Of a DNA stretch of 60,000 nucleotides, positions 11,501 to 23,500 are shown one piece after another (position 1 is the first letter of the stretch; each line of letters begins with the position of its first letter). Source of the DNA: Phoronis australis (taxonomy: Eukaryota > Phoronida > Phoronidae). The notes under the pieces were generated by a model, which saw only the letters and a list, made by a program, of their open reading frames with translations, was not told the origin of the DNA and made no database searches. The stretch spans positions 955,766-1,015,765 of the forward strand of contig NMRA01000034.1 of assembly GCA_002633005.1 (NCBI GenBank). Reading direction: 5' to 3'. The translations under genes were made by a program, and so were the position numbers.

Positions 11501-14500
11501 CCACACTCGGTAAATGGCAAAGTATTTTACGCGTATCTAGCTGGTTTCGTCGGGCTTGGATTTCAGCGAATTTCTGGCAGACAACGGCAGGAATGAGCAA
11601 TTTGTAACGAAAACAACGGATTTGGCTTTTATAAGCTCTGGTCTAACCTATCAACTTCAAGAAATTTACAGCAGCCAACAATAATCACAAAAATCATTTT
11701 TGTCCGTAAAACCGATGATGTCGCTTTGAGGTGGTCGTCCGTTCTTTGGAATAGCCAATACACACTCATCGTGAGCGGTCGCCCGTTGAGTCTGACAAAT
11801 TCGCCAGGCTTGTTTAAAGTCCCACACTCCGCTACATTTTCCATTTTCCCAAGCATGACAGAAACGACATTCTGTTCTGTGTTCGGTTGTCAAGTTTATT
11901 TAAACAAGACGTCTACAGATTGAATACATTTCACTAATTGTCGGTTATTGGCTTTTTCTCGTTGGAGTATTCAACTAACGTAAGGCCCCGTAATCTGTAT
12001 ACAGGTTTCCTTTGTTGTGCTGTTGATATTATGTTGGAAGTAATGAAGCGTACCAAATCCTGGCGGATATTTTGGACTGAATTAAACGCATGTCAGTCTA
12101 GAGACGTGGTGTCTCGATCCGTCTTGATAGGCAAACGTCTATCTCTAGTTGACTACGTCTGTGGCTCTCGAGACAAAGCAGCGGACGTAGTGGTTTGGCG
12201 ATAACTGAGAGTTCCCCCTCTATCACCGAAGCTTCAGTAACTAATGAAGAGAACTGGCTCAAAATGATCATTTATCCGTGCCGGTGACACCGTTCTTTTT
12301 AACGTCAACATGGAATTAGAAAGCACTGGAAGCGCTCAACTTAACTGAAAAAAAAAATTTTTATCCGTGCCGGTGACACCGTTCTTTTTAACGTCAACAT
12401 GGAATTAGAAAGCACTGGAAGCGCTCAACTTAACTGAAAAAAATTCGTCAAAATGCTTACTCTACCTTTTGAGATCAATTGTTGACAAGCAGACAAACAA
12501 AGATAAAAACCATGTGAATGAATTATGTCATTAGAACTTGCTAAATTCACTCTGTTACGCTGTGCCATCCGACCGGAATGCTTTCTAGAGAGCTCACTGT
12601 TCTCCGTGTGAAAGATGATGACATTGCAATTAACAGATCTTATTTTTGCAGTTGTTCATAAAGTGCCAAATTTAGCATGATGTTCTGTACTGTCTTCGTG
12701 AATTTAGTGCGTAGTAGTTACTGGTGAATTATTGATGAATAATGCTGACATGTCCTTAAGTCCGGGAAAGTGAATCGAATGAATATTTCTGATTGCCCTA
12801 TTATTTTACAATCAATCCAATATCCAGTTCAATTCTTTATTGTAGCAACATAGGTTTCGAATCGCCCGTTGTTTTTTATTATCGATGAAAGATTTCTATT
12901 TGTAGTATGATTTATGGCCGAGACGTGGCGCTTCTAATGCTTAATGTGACGTCAGCGCGTAAGCGTTGAGCCAGTTCCGATAGTCTATCGTATGTGATTT
13001 TCCTGTGACACTAATGGGTCAGCTCCTTATCTAAATATATGTTAAGCACGTGCTTAACCAAACATGGAGGATTTATTAACAAGGCATTTTGCACGCTTTG
13101 GTGTTTTACTCCACCACTCGCAGTAGGTCCAGCCCAGTGTTTTAACGCAGCCGGGATGTCGGGAACTACTAAATGTTTTTGTTTTTGTTTTTAACTTCAT
13201 GAATCCTCTTTTCAAGGCGCCATGACCAGTGCGACGTAGAAATCTTCTTCTGTGATTGCGCCCATCAGGACATAAAGTTGCAACAACTAAAAACTTGCAA
13301 ACAGAGACAGTTGCATTTCCACTCGCTGGCTGATCTCTTATGGTTTCTTCTCTGAGCTTTAGGTGAAGGAAGATAATTACTCGCGGATTTGGGACTATCT
13401 TACTGTTATGCCTCACATGTAAACACGTGACCTCGCCAATTTTCGCTTGCAGGTTTCTTGCTCCACGGCTGCCTTCTTTGAATCAAAATTCACGTCATGC
13501 GTTGGGTATTTGACATCGGATAGAAACTGTTGAAACCATGTGAGAGTAACGAACCAACACTCAGCTGCTGCTGCTTAATTGTCATAAATTGAAATCATAA
13601 ACTCGCGTTTTATTATATTTTGTGGTCGATGATTCTGCTCTTCAGTCTAGACTAGACTCTGGTGAAGAACACTCATTCGAAAGCATCGAGTCTCCTGACT
13701 CCGCCATATGTGAATGGCCATTGAAAAGTTCTCGACAAAATAACCCTCTCTTGTCAATGCGCCTCTGTCATTTTACGAGTACTCTCTATTGAGTTAATGA
13801 CACACAAGGTTAGTCGTTGTGAGCAGCACAATTTACGTTTTACATAGTCAAGATAGGATTTTGATAGTTAAAGGGTCTGTATTATATTTTTATATGCCGT
13901 GTATTCGTTATTAATGCCGACATAAATTATACGCACTTCACCTTTCAGGCTTCAGTTTATAGCCGTTTTGTCTGGTATCGTTTATATTCCTGGTTGCAGG
14001 AAATTAAAACGTCGTTCAATCGTTTTTCTTGTCATAAAATGCCATAAAAACGCAGAGAGCCAACAGGTCGCTCGCGTCTCATTGTTGTCTCCGTTTTCTA
14101 AACGCTATTTAATTTGCAGCCTAATCTCTCTGGGGTCTCTGAATTGTCTTGGATTTCTTAAACAGTCTTTTTTCAAACATATCGTTTTCTATGAATTGTT
14201 TAACGTATGGCACCAGCCGATGTTTCACGCATGATAACGTCTCTTGTCGGCAACGATTTATATTTTGTCCAACAGTAAAAATGAAGCCAAAAACTTTTCT
14301 ATCAATTATATTGAGTGGAGAGGGGAAGGGCAACGTGGCGAGAATGGTGCTGAAATTATTTTTGGAAAGAGACACAACAAAATTCGTCTCAAAGTTAATG
14401 CATGAACGCACTACTTGGCAGAGTGCCACCCACTCTCGACTTAAGGGTGTAAAAATCATCGTGAGATACACGTTAAAATGTCAAAGTAAACTGAGGTCAA

Positions 14501-17500
14501 CGTTATTTTGTCTCTGTTGTAACATTTGGACAACCCTTGCCATCCATGTGGCGTTTGACATTTGTGTAGTTGGCCACAATTGTTCGATGTTTATTCGTCT
14601 TACGACAATAGCTTACATGAAAACTTTAAAACTTATCCACGGATAACTCGGATTGTTGCATGACGTCGTCAAGGGCATTGTTCAAGAATTCAAACTCAAG
14701 CGTGATAATGCGATGTTACTGCCGTTATCCAGCGGGCCCGGGGTTACATTTAAATGTCCGATTTTTAATGGTGATTGGACGAGATTGAATCACCAAATTA
14801 GTTCTCAAGTCAGCTAACCAAGCGATAAATTGATTTCAAATCGGAATGTACAGAATTAAGTACAGTCGTTCGCGTTCTAAACTTCACTTCACGTGGTCAC
14901 TGAGTTTTTATACGCTACCAAGTTTATCGTGAACGCCTCCATGGCTTGTCAGTAGAATTAATGGCAACCCGCATTATTTATGAACCGTGAATATGAAAAT
15001 TTCGTCTCTTTACGTTTGTCACTATGAAAAATTAGATGTCTCGATTTATTTTCAAACTCGTGGGCTTTTATTGTGAGACCTTTATCTGGTTAACGCTTAA
15101 CGTCTCGTTTTCTTTGGACGCTTAAGTTTCTGGAAACATTTTGTGACTTAAAGTATAGAACTGTAGAATCACATGAAAATGCCCTAAAACTTTCTCTTTT
15201 GGTGAACACTTCTGCAATAAACTTCTTAATTAAAAATCACCGGTTTGGGAGTGGCGGGAAATCGTGAAGAATCCACGCACTCGTGTGGAACGAGTTTCAG
15301 TTGGCACAGCAATTGGTTAGTCGCGACATCACGGTGGAAAAGGGCCAGTCATTTACGATAAATCCATTATGTCGCTCAGAAGTTCGGCACCACTGTCGAG
15401 TATTATCAAGGTATTACGGTCAATGATGCATAATCCGATGAACTCGGAATTTTCGGGAGGGAATTACATATTTAGATACAAGCATCCTAGCGGCGCTATA
15501 TACGTTGTCGCAAATAACGGTAACCTCGGAGTAGACAAAATATACTGGGTTCATAATGATTTTGAAAAAAGACTTACTTTTTCGCAAATTAACTGACAAC
15601 TTCTTAAAATAACGACTCTCCCTAAAATTTGAAGAAGCAATTTCTTATCTGCATTATGGGTAAACGCAGTTTACGGGCGTACCTGTGGCTAATTTGCGAT
15701 AATTAAGCGAACAAAAGACACAATGAAATCTATGACGGCAGGTAAAATTAAGCCATCCTCGTCTGGGAAATGGGCAGAAATCTGTCTGGGTGCAATTGAA
15801 CATAATTGCTAAGTAGCTGTATAATGCAGAAGTTGCCGTCTTGCCACTCTTTAATTTAAGAGGGTGTCCGCCTGCGGAATGCATTAAGTAACAGGTTTTG
15901 ATTTTGATTCCCATTTTACATATTATCAAGTCAAAACACGCCTCATTCACTCGAGTACTGTATTGATTTGTACGTCTTTTTAATCTCGACTTGATAGTTA
16001 TGGTTGGCTATTCGTCTGTGCTGTGACTTTGTTGAAAATTTACGAAGTTTTTTTAGTTTGCAACAACATAAAAATGTTTGAACAAATGACCGAGGCGCTG
16101 TTAAAGAAATAGCGGGGAATGTGTCTAGCAGACAAACACATTTGGTTGTATTTTCTGCTGGCTTAACGGCCGGTAAAATTGTTAGAACCGTCGTCGAAAG
16201 CTCTAAGTAAACATTAAAGCGAAGTACAACGGCTTCGTTAAGTAGACGTTCCGCTAAAAATGAATCGTTTTCAAGAGTTATGTCCAACAAAAACCTCTTA
16301 TCAAAATATCGCGCAGTTAACGTTTTTGTATCCTTCCTAACGGGCCTTGTTTACAAAAGAAACTTAAGTCAATGTGCTGATGGGATTACTACCGTTAATT
16401 GCTGTGTGATTTGTTTTTGAAATAATTTCCTAGTATCGCGAAAGCAGTACTGTTTAAAATTCTTAATGTAATAACAACAGCAGGCTTCAGGTACTAATAT
16501 GCTGAAAAAGTGAATGTTATTTGGAATACAAGACATCGGTATTGTAACATCGTAAGATCGTCTTTCTATTGAACATATGCGTATGTTTGGATGGGCCAAC
16601 AACCCATTTGCACATGAGCAGTGACTCATGTCCATTTTTGAGACTTCTATTTGCATGCATTGATTGCTAAAATACTTAAAATTGCCTAGTTCATGTGAAA
16701 ACGTATCTAACTTATGTCCGTTTTCTTTTCTAAAAGCCGAGCGTAACTTTGTCCGCAGTTTGTTTTCTAACGGCGGAGCGAGGAAATAGTTTAGAAACCC
16801 TATCTTTCTACTAATGCCAGGCACAGTTTCGGTTTACCCTGGTCTAAAGTGAAAGTGGGATTAAAAAACCTGATTGGGCGCTATAATTAAGCTCAGTCAT
16901 TTCGATTACGCAGTTTCACAAAAAATCACCGCTTGACTATTTTTCTATTAACGCTACATCACCCTGGGTATTGAGGTTTTTCAGTGATGGATTCCGAGGT
17001 TCTTTTCCACAACGGTCTTTTTCCGTTCAAATGAACTACTTCCTGAAGACGCACTAACGCAGTCTCATGAATCCTATTCAAATTACTTCATGTGCTGTTA
17101 TTATTTAAGTTGTAGGTCGCTTGTTTCTTTGATAAAAAGTTTACTAGCTTTTGGAATTGTGTCGCCTGAGACTGACTGGCTACATTATCCGTAAATAACA
17201 TGTTATACGTTATACAATTCGATAACTTTTCTCTAGACATGTCATTAGAGTGATTACCGCCAAGACTTTCAACCGCAGTCACTTTGCATTTTCCCCAATG
17301 AAAAGAAAATTTACACTTGACCTAGCAGAGAACGTCGAATCCTTAAAACATGACTGTCTTGTAAAGTTTCTTGCCCCTGGACTCCTCAAGACTTCGAACA
17401 TAGTGTATAAACAACTTGACAGTGGAAAAGTCGGATCTAAATGGCCCTTTGATGCTCGAAGGTGAAGCAGCAATCAAACCTTATTCCCAATTCCAATATT

Positions 17501-20500
17501 CCTGAATGAATGGTTTAAATGTAATTGACATTTTGAGGGTTATTGATTCGCAGACAATGGCGTCAAGAAATGCAAGACGTTTATTGCAAAAAAGCTCAAA
17601 TCGTGACCGTGAATTTTAAATGCCTTTGTTTAACACTACTTCAAAAGCAAGACCTAATTACCGCAGTGTAGAAAACTGTAGTCTGATACCGTCTTGTGAT
17701 GGATAACTGACAAGTTTTGGCAGTGACCCCTTCGAAAATGTAATGAGGTCGATTTAGTGTGCAGTGAAGGAAAGCAAACCCGAACATTTCTTTGTCCAGG
17801 GATCGTGGAGATCGATTGAGCAGCAAAAATGCTACCATCATTCCTTTTGAAACCTCCCAAATTCGTGATGGAGATTCTTCTTCTTCTTGCGCGTTTTTTT
17901 TTAGTTCTCTTCTGATGAGAGCGCTAGTTACCCTCGTCGAGGCATTGTAATGATTTGTGCCAGGAACATTATAGGCATGGCGTGTCATGATCGACTCCTG
18001 TTAAAGCTATGCACTCGATAGTCCCGTGAAATTCTCCATGTTTACCGTGTGACATACTTTTTCTTGAACGCCGTATCTAACATACACAACACGACATATT
18101 TGTATACAAGCTTGGAGTTAATGTCTGCCGCGCAAGCGGTCCGCCATGACGTGTGTTATTGGCTTCAAGGTTTAGTCGGTCGTTTGACAGGTCTCAGGCG
18201 TCTGTTATCGCTACTTGAAATTTACTGATAGCACAACAGCATTCTGCTTTCAATGTTTATCACAAATGTAATTTATAACCTCGCGGAGTTCTGCCAGACT
18301 ACCCTCGTTGCCAATGAATTTGTTAGCAATCTGGAACCAAATAATGAGGTTCGCCAAAAATATTTTGTCGCTCGTTTGCAGACTTACGGTTTTGAAAATC
18401 AAACGTATCGGTGTTACAATTTTCCGAAGGGATGTCTTGTGTGAACACGAGTCGTGTTTCTGTCAGTGTTTTATGTTCTGTGTCTTTAAATGATGAGTCC
18501 AGGTTCCAGACTTCCTGTGAGTGTGACACTGCGCTACGATGAAAACTATGGGGCTTAAATAACATACATCAACTCATATTTCCTACTATTTCACGTATTT
18601 GCACCACTTTAAACGAGACAAATTCACAACTATTGCTTGGTCCCAAAGTTACGTTTTAGCCTAGGCAGTGTGATTAATAAATTATTATATGCTTCTAACT
18701 TTCTCTCTTGAGGAAACTGGCTCTTCAATATCAGTCTTCATAAATTCAATATCCGGACCAGAGCTATAATTTTGAAATTCTAGATGACCTCGTCATAACA
18801 TTAACGTCTCATGTATACCCCTGTCTTTCTTTAATTAACGATAAACGTGGGTTAATTAGATCGGATGGTTCAAGTCGCCAATATTAGTTTAGCTCGCCCA
18901 GCGCGCGTAGTTAAGATGTCTCGTCTTTTAATTGAAATGCGGTTTTTTTACTCGCTCGACGACTGCCAGTGACTGGTTTCGGCTTACAACCTCTTAGTCA
19001 TTCGAGGTTGCACTTTAGTCACAACTGTCTAAGTGCTTGGTTCATGATTAAAATTTAGAAGTAAAAATGGCTTAATATTCTTGTCCCCTTACATTCAGGA
19101 AATGCTTTCAAATCAAAACACGAGACTTTTATTCAAGATTATGTTGACGAAGTTAATAAAGGACTAAACTACGACAAAGCACGTGTTTTAACCTGCGCAG
19201 TCGACACATAACTTGTAAACACAGGGTTGTTTAAACAACCGTTGCATTTGCAACAGTTATTTTCCAATTTGGGTTCGTGTGGCGCGGTAATAAAACTTTT
19301 CCACGCACTTCACTGTGCCGCGGACATAACCCAGACGACTATCAACCAAACAAAAACTGCTGTTGGGCGCGCGTGTGTATCGTCATCTGGTTAGGTCTAC
19401 ACCAAAACTGCAGTGCATGATTACGTTCCTAAGTGTTAATTATTTTTTCCAAGTATGTCCGCTCATTTTTTCTATCATCGCATCCGGTCATTATTAGTTG
19501 GTGGATAAGCGCTGATTACTGGCGTGGAGTGCTTAGCTCTTCTTTCTACCCGCTAAATTACGGGAATTTGTTATGACTGCGACCGAATCCGCCTGACTCG
19601 TGGAGATGCACTTTGTAGCGCGGCGAACACGGGTCGTGCTTGAATGGCGCCCGTGTTTATTCGGAATCTCTAATACTTTCCCTAAACACGATCACTATCA
19701 TTAGTGTGTATTGGGCGGATTATAATGACTGAGAAGGTAGAGATTTTGGTTGCGACGTGTCTGACACACCGCTATTAAAGTCGATTTGAAATATTAATGT
19801 TTAACCTACGTACAGACATCCATTGTCTGCATTGACATGCAACTTCATGTCGAAATCTGTCGCCTTAGTATGGGGATCCAATTATTGAAATTTTCTTTCT
19901 ACTTTTTACCATTTATGCTTCCTCGCATGCTTTATTGAAATGCATTGTATTAGGCATGCTAAAAAGTTGCACTCTTATGAGTTGGTATAGTTCTTACGTT
20001 TTGCCTGTACACTGTAGGTGTGTAGGCTACAAATTTGTAGTACTATCGTCAACTGAAAGCGATCTAATGCAAACCACGTAGAATTAATCAAGTGAGTACA
20101 ACAGGTCGCTTTGTAAAGGAAATTATGAGCAAGTATCACGCTGCGATTCTAACTAACAGACCCGTTCTCTCCGCAGTTCAGTGATATACAGCCCCGAGAT
20201 ATTTGGTTTGTTAACTTCAAACGCACTAAAATTTTCACTTTCTCGTTAAAGCAACTCCTTTAATCTAGGACGTTGCAACGGTTGCATTCCCTTCTACCAA
20301 TGAGGTCTCATCATGGAGATTTCTGTATAAAGACTTACAGAAAACATGTATATCGCCGAGTATGGTTTTTCAAATTGATTAATTCTTCTGATCAAATTGG
20401 TAAATGTGGTTGCTAATGAGCTTAGCGATCATACAAATCATTTCCTGAAACAAATCTTTGCATACGCAACAAAAACATTTTAGCAAAATTGCGTGCCACT

Positions 20501-23500
20501 TCTGTCGGCATTATCGTCTTATTGTTTGGCTCATCCTCTCTTCATTTTTTTCCCGAGTACTCAGTATTCGAGGCTAAGTTCTTGCTTGGACAGACGGTTA
20601 TTACGTGCCCGTTGTTTGCTTGCACTAATTTCGTAAGCAAGGTTGTATTTGTTACAAAACATTCGACCTGTACAAATCCAAGCAAGGTGATCCAGTACAT
20701 TACCGAGTCCATTTTGACTGTTGGTCAACACATGACCTGGGGCCATCTGCCTATTCTCGTGCTCTTCAGTCCATTTCGAAGTTGCTGTCCCCGCCATTGT
20801 TCGTGCTGGACACGCCATTGTGTAAAAGCCAATTTGCCCCATCAGCTATGCGCGCGCGTGCTTTGTTCCTGTGACGCAATATCAATACACTTATTCTCTG
20901 CGTGACGTAACGTGACTCCATGTTGTCGCTGAAAGAATGCTGTCATTCCATTGGCCTGCGTAACAAAGCCAAGGACAAATCGGAATCGACAGGCTGGAAA
21001 TACTAATGCAAAAATTTGAATACACATTCAGGAACTAAAGACATACGTGAATTAATTGGGCAGACGGGGTCATTAATTGCGCGTCGTAAAATTTACCTCA
21101 TAACCGGTTTCCACGTTTTGCAATAAAAATGATTTCTGGTAGTCCTTCTAACTAGCTACCGAAACTTTTTTGTCTGGCGAGTGCTTGGAGTTTCATGTTT
21201 TGCCATGCACCGCTAAAACCTACAATTAAGTAAAACAAGCACTGTCATTTGTTCGCTTCAAATGAGAAAAATAACGTGCGTGTGCTGGGACGGAATTAAT
21301 ATCGACATTGCTATATTGAATTCGGAATTAGCTGGCGGCAATTCTTTAAAATAGACAGCAATGTAAATTAAATTTAGGCAGAGGGCGTCGATGAGCGATC
21401 ACGTCGCTTTTCGACCTGGGAAATGAAAAACATCGCTGGTTTTATTGGAGGAATGGAAGGCCGAGCCGCTACTGCTGTCTTGTTCTCAAAGACAAACGTA
21501 TCGCTATCGTTACGTCCCGCTCTTCATTCTCAATCCTTATGAAATAAAATCATTGAATTTTTGTAGTTGGCAAAAATACAATTAAACAAAATTGAGAAGA
21601 TCTGTTTCCTTGAATTCTAGTAACTAGTGTGTAACTACCGATTTTCACTCATTTGAGCACTGGTGGGGTATGATGGGTTTTAAACAATTTTGTCCACGTC
21701 TAAGGAAAAAAAATGAGTCAATCTTGTGTATCATCTGAAGCGAACTCGTGCACTTGTATTCAGTACCACCGACATCGGATACCCGGGGTGCTCGCGTGTA
21801 CACCGTCAGTCACACACGATATTGTCGGTGTAGCTCGGAAACATAAACTGTTATTTTAAGCTGGCATGTGCGATATAGCCAATATTCCCCAGTCATTCCC
21901 AAACTTGCATCATAAGCGGCGGCCAAAGACAATCTTGTTTGCCAGACTCCCATAAATAAAGGTCTGGAATGACCTGGCAGCGAAGCGAGTCAGTTGTCCC
22001 GTGGTAAAAGAAATTCAGTCATGGTTGTTCATCACTGAAAGTTAATGAAGATATTTTGCTATCTCCAGGTCTGAAAAGATTCTGTGGCAAGACCAATGTG
22101 TTTTCGTTTTTACTTAACTTTACGTTTCACAGGTTTGCCTGTGGTAGCTTTGTATACCTGACCAACTGGTGGCGGGCTAGTCAAGAACAGAATTGCTTAT
22201 AATCGTATTTGGTCTAACTTGACAGTTTTTACTTGTAATTGCTACTTGAATTTTTTGTCTTATTAATTTATTTTATCAGCCTAGCTATTGGGTATGCACC
22301 AAAGCGGGAACTAACTGTTTATGAATTCGGACGAATTTCAGCCAGTTCGCATTAATTAAGTCATAACTTCTCATCCCGAACCATCCATCTGTTTTTGCCA
22401 TTAGTTTGTGATAGGTATCCATTCATTACGGCCAAGAAGATCACTGCAACGGTCATACGCGAAATACTAACGACTCCAGTCTCGAAGTTTCAGTTGTGGG
22501 ATGGCGAGGAGCTTAATCTTGAGCTCATTTTCCATGCTACAAATTTGACATTCTATTTGATTTACTGCTAAAACGAAAATGCGGGCTACGGGTATAATTT
22601 GTCTGCGTTTTAAACCTAAATGTCTACTCCTCACACAATACATGAACATTGATAGGAAAATCCGTATGATTAGGAAGGTCGGCAAAAAAAGAAGCGAGAC
22701 TAGTGACGCCTTACGGTGAATGTTTACTATTCACGAGAATTCCATTTTATTGTTCGAATTTAACACTTTGTAAAAAAATTAATGCTTTTCCAGGTGATAT
22801 CAACTGCTATTGTAACGAAGAACCGTGCAAGGCGAAAGGATACAAGTGCAATTCGTTGTTGGGCGGATGTTACTCTCAGTATAAGTACAATTCCAATGTA
22901 TCCTTACACGGCTGCCTTGACTTGTTACCGGAAGGGGATCAAAGACTCTGCAACGGAGAGGGGGATATTATCAAAACGAGGAGCGGTCGAGGACCCCACG
23001 AGTGGCCGATTCTGATGTGCTGTAAAGATAATATGTGTAACTACATAGAGGATATTAATAATTACATCAGCGAGAAAAATACAAACGGCAGCGATAATTT
23101 TTCTGGTAAGTATTTGTATTTTTAAGTCGCTGTCTTAATATCGTGCAGTCGTATTTTTTAGCACACTCAGTTTCTTTTTCACGTCCCTTTTTTGAAGAAT
23201 GATTGTTAAGATTTTGGTATCTCTTTAGTTTTCGGTGGGGGTAGGCGGGGGTAATACCTATTTGTCCATGCCGTATGAAAAACATTGTTACCGAAGATAA
23301 AAACATGAGTTATATTTTGTGTTGTATTTTTTTTGCGAAAAGGCCAACGAAACCGTCGCAGTGCAACTTGCAGCAGAACATTTTTCTGCACTCTTTCCCT
23401 CCCTCAGAGATAGCGCTGTCATTGAGGGTATCGCCATTTGTGGTCAAAATTAAATATGGTGAACAAAGGGGAAGTGATAGACGTAAGTCATGGTTTGCGC

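Larger units (their letters stand above)
8562..22793. other. BAMBI intron 1 (14.2 kb)
   Basis: A long intron, mostly unique-looking AT-rich DNA. It contains an 89 bp tandem duplication at 12271 and a TGGCGCC motif at 19645-19651. Open frames of 88-165 codons on both strands (for example 14149-14646 + and 16369-16824 -) match no family I know and look like chance frames. A large first intron of a developmental signalling gene is a plausible home for enhancers, but I see no specific one. Confidence 0.8.

Noticed and set aside
14149-14646. 165-codon open frame on the + strand in BAMBI intron 1
   Set aside because: No family motif, mixed and Cys-rich composition without a pattern, no neighbouring exon; longest chance frame expected in such a region.
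16369-16824. 151-codon open frame on the - strand
   Set aside because: No recognisable domain and no splice partners; likely chance.
20489-20905. 138-codon open frame on the + strand
   Set aside because: Low-complexity hydrophobic and Cys/His mix with no known pattern; likely chance.
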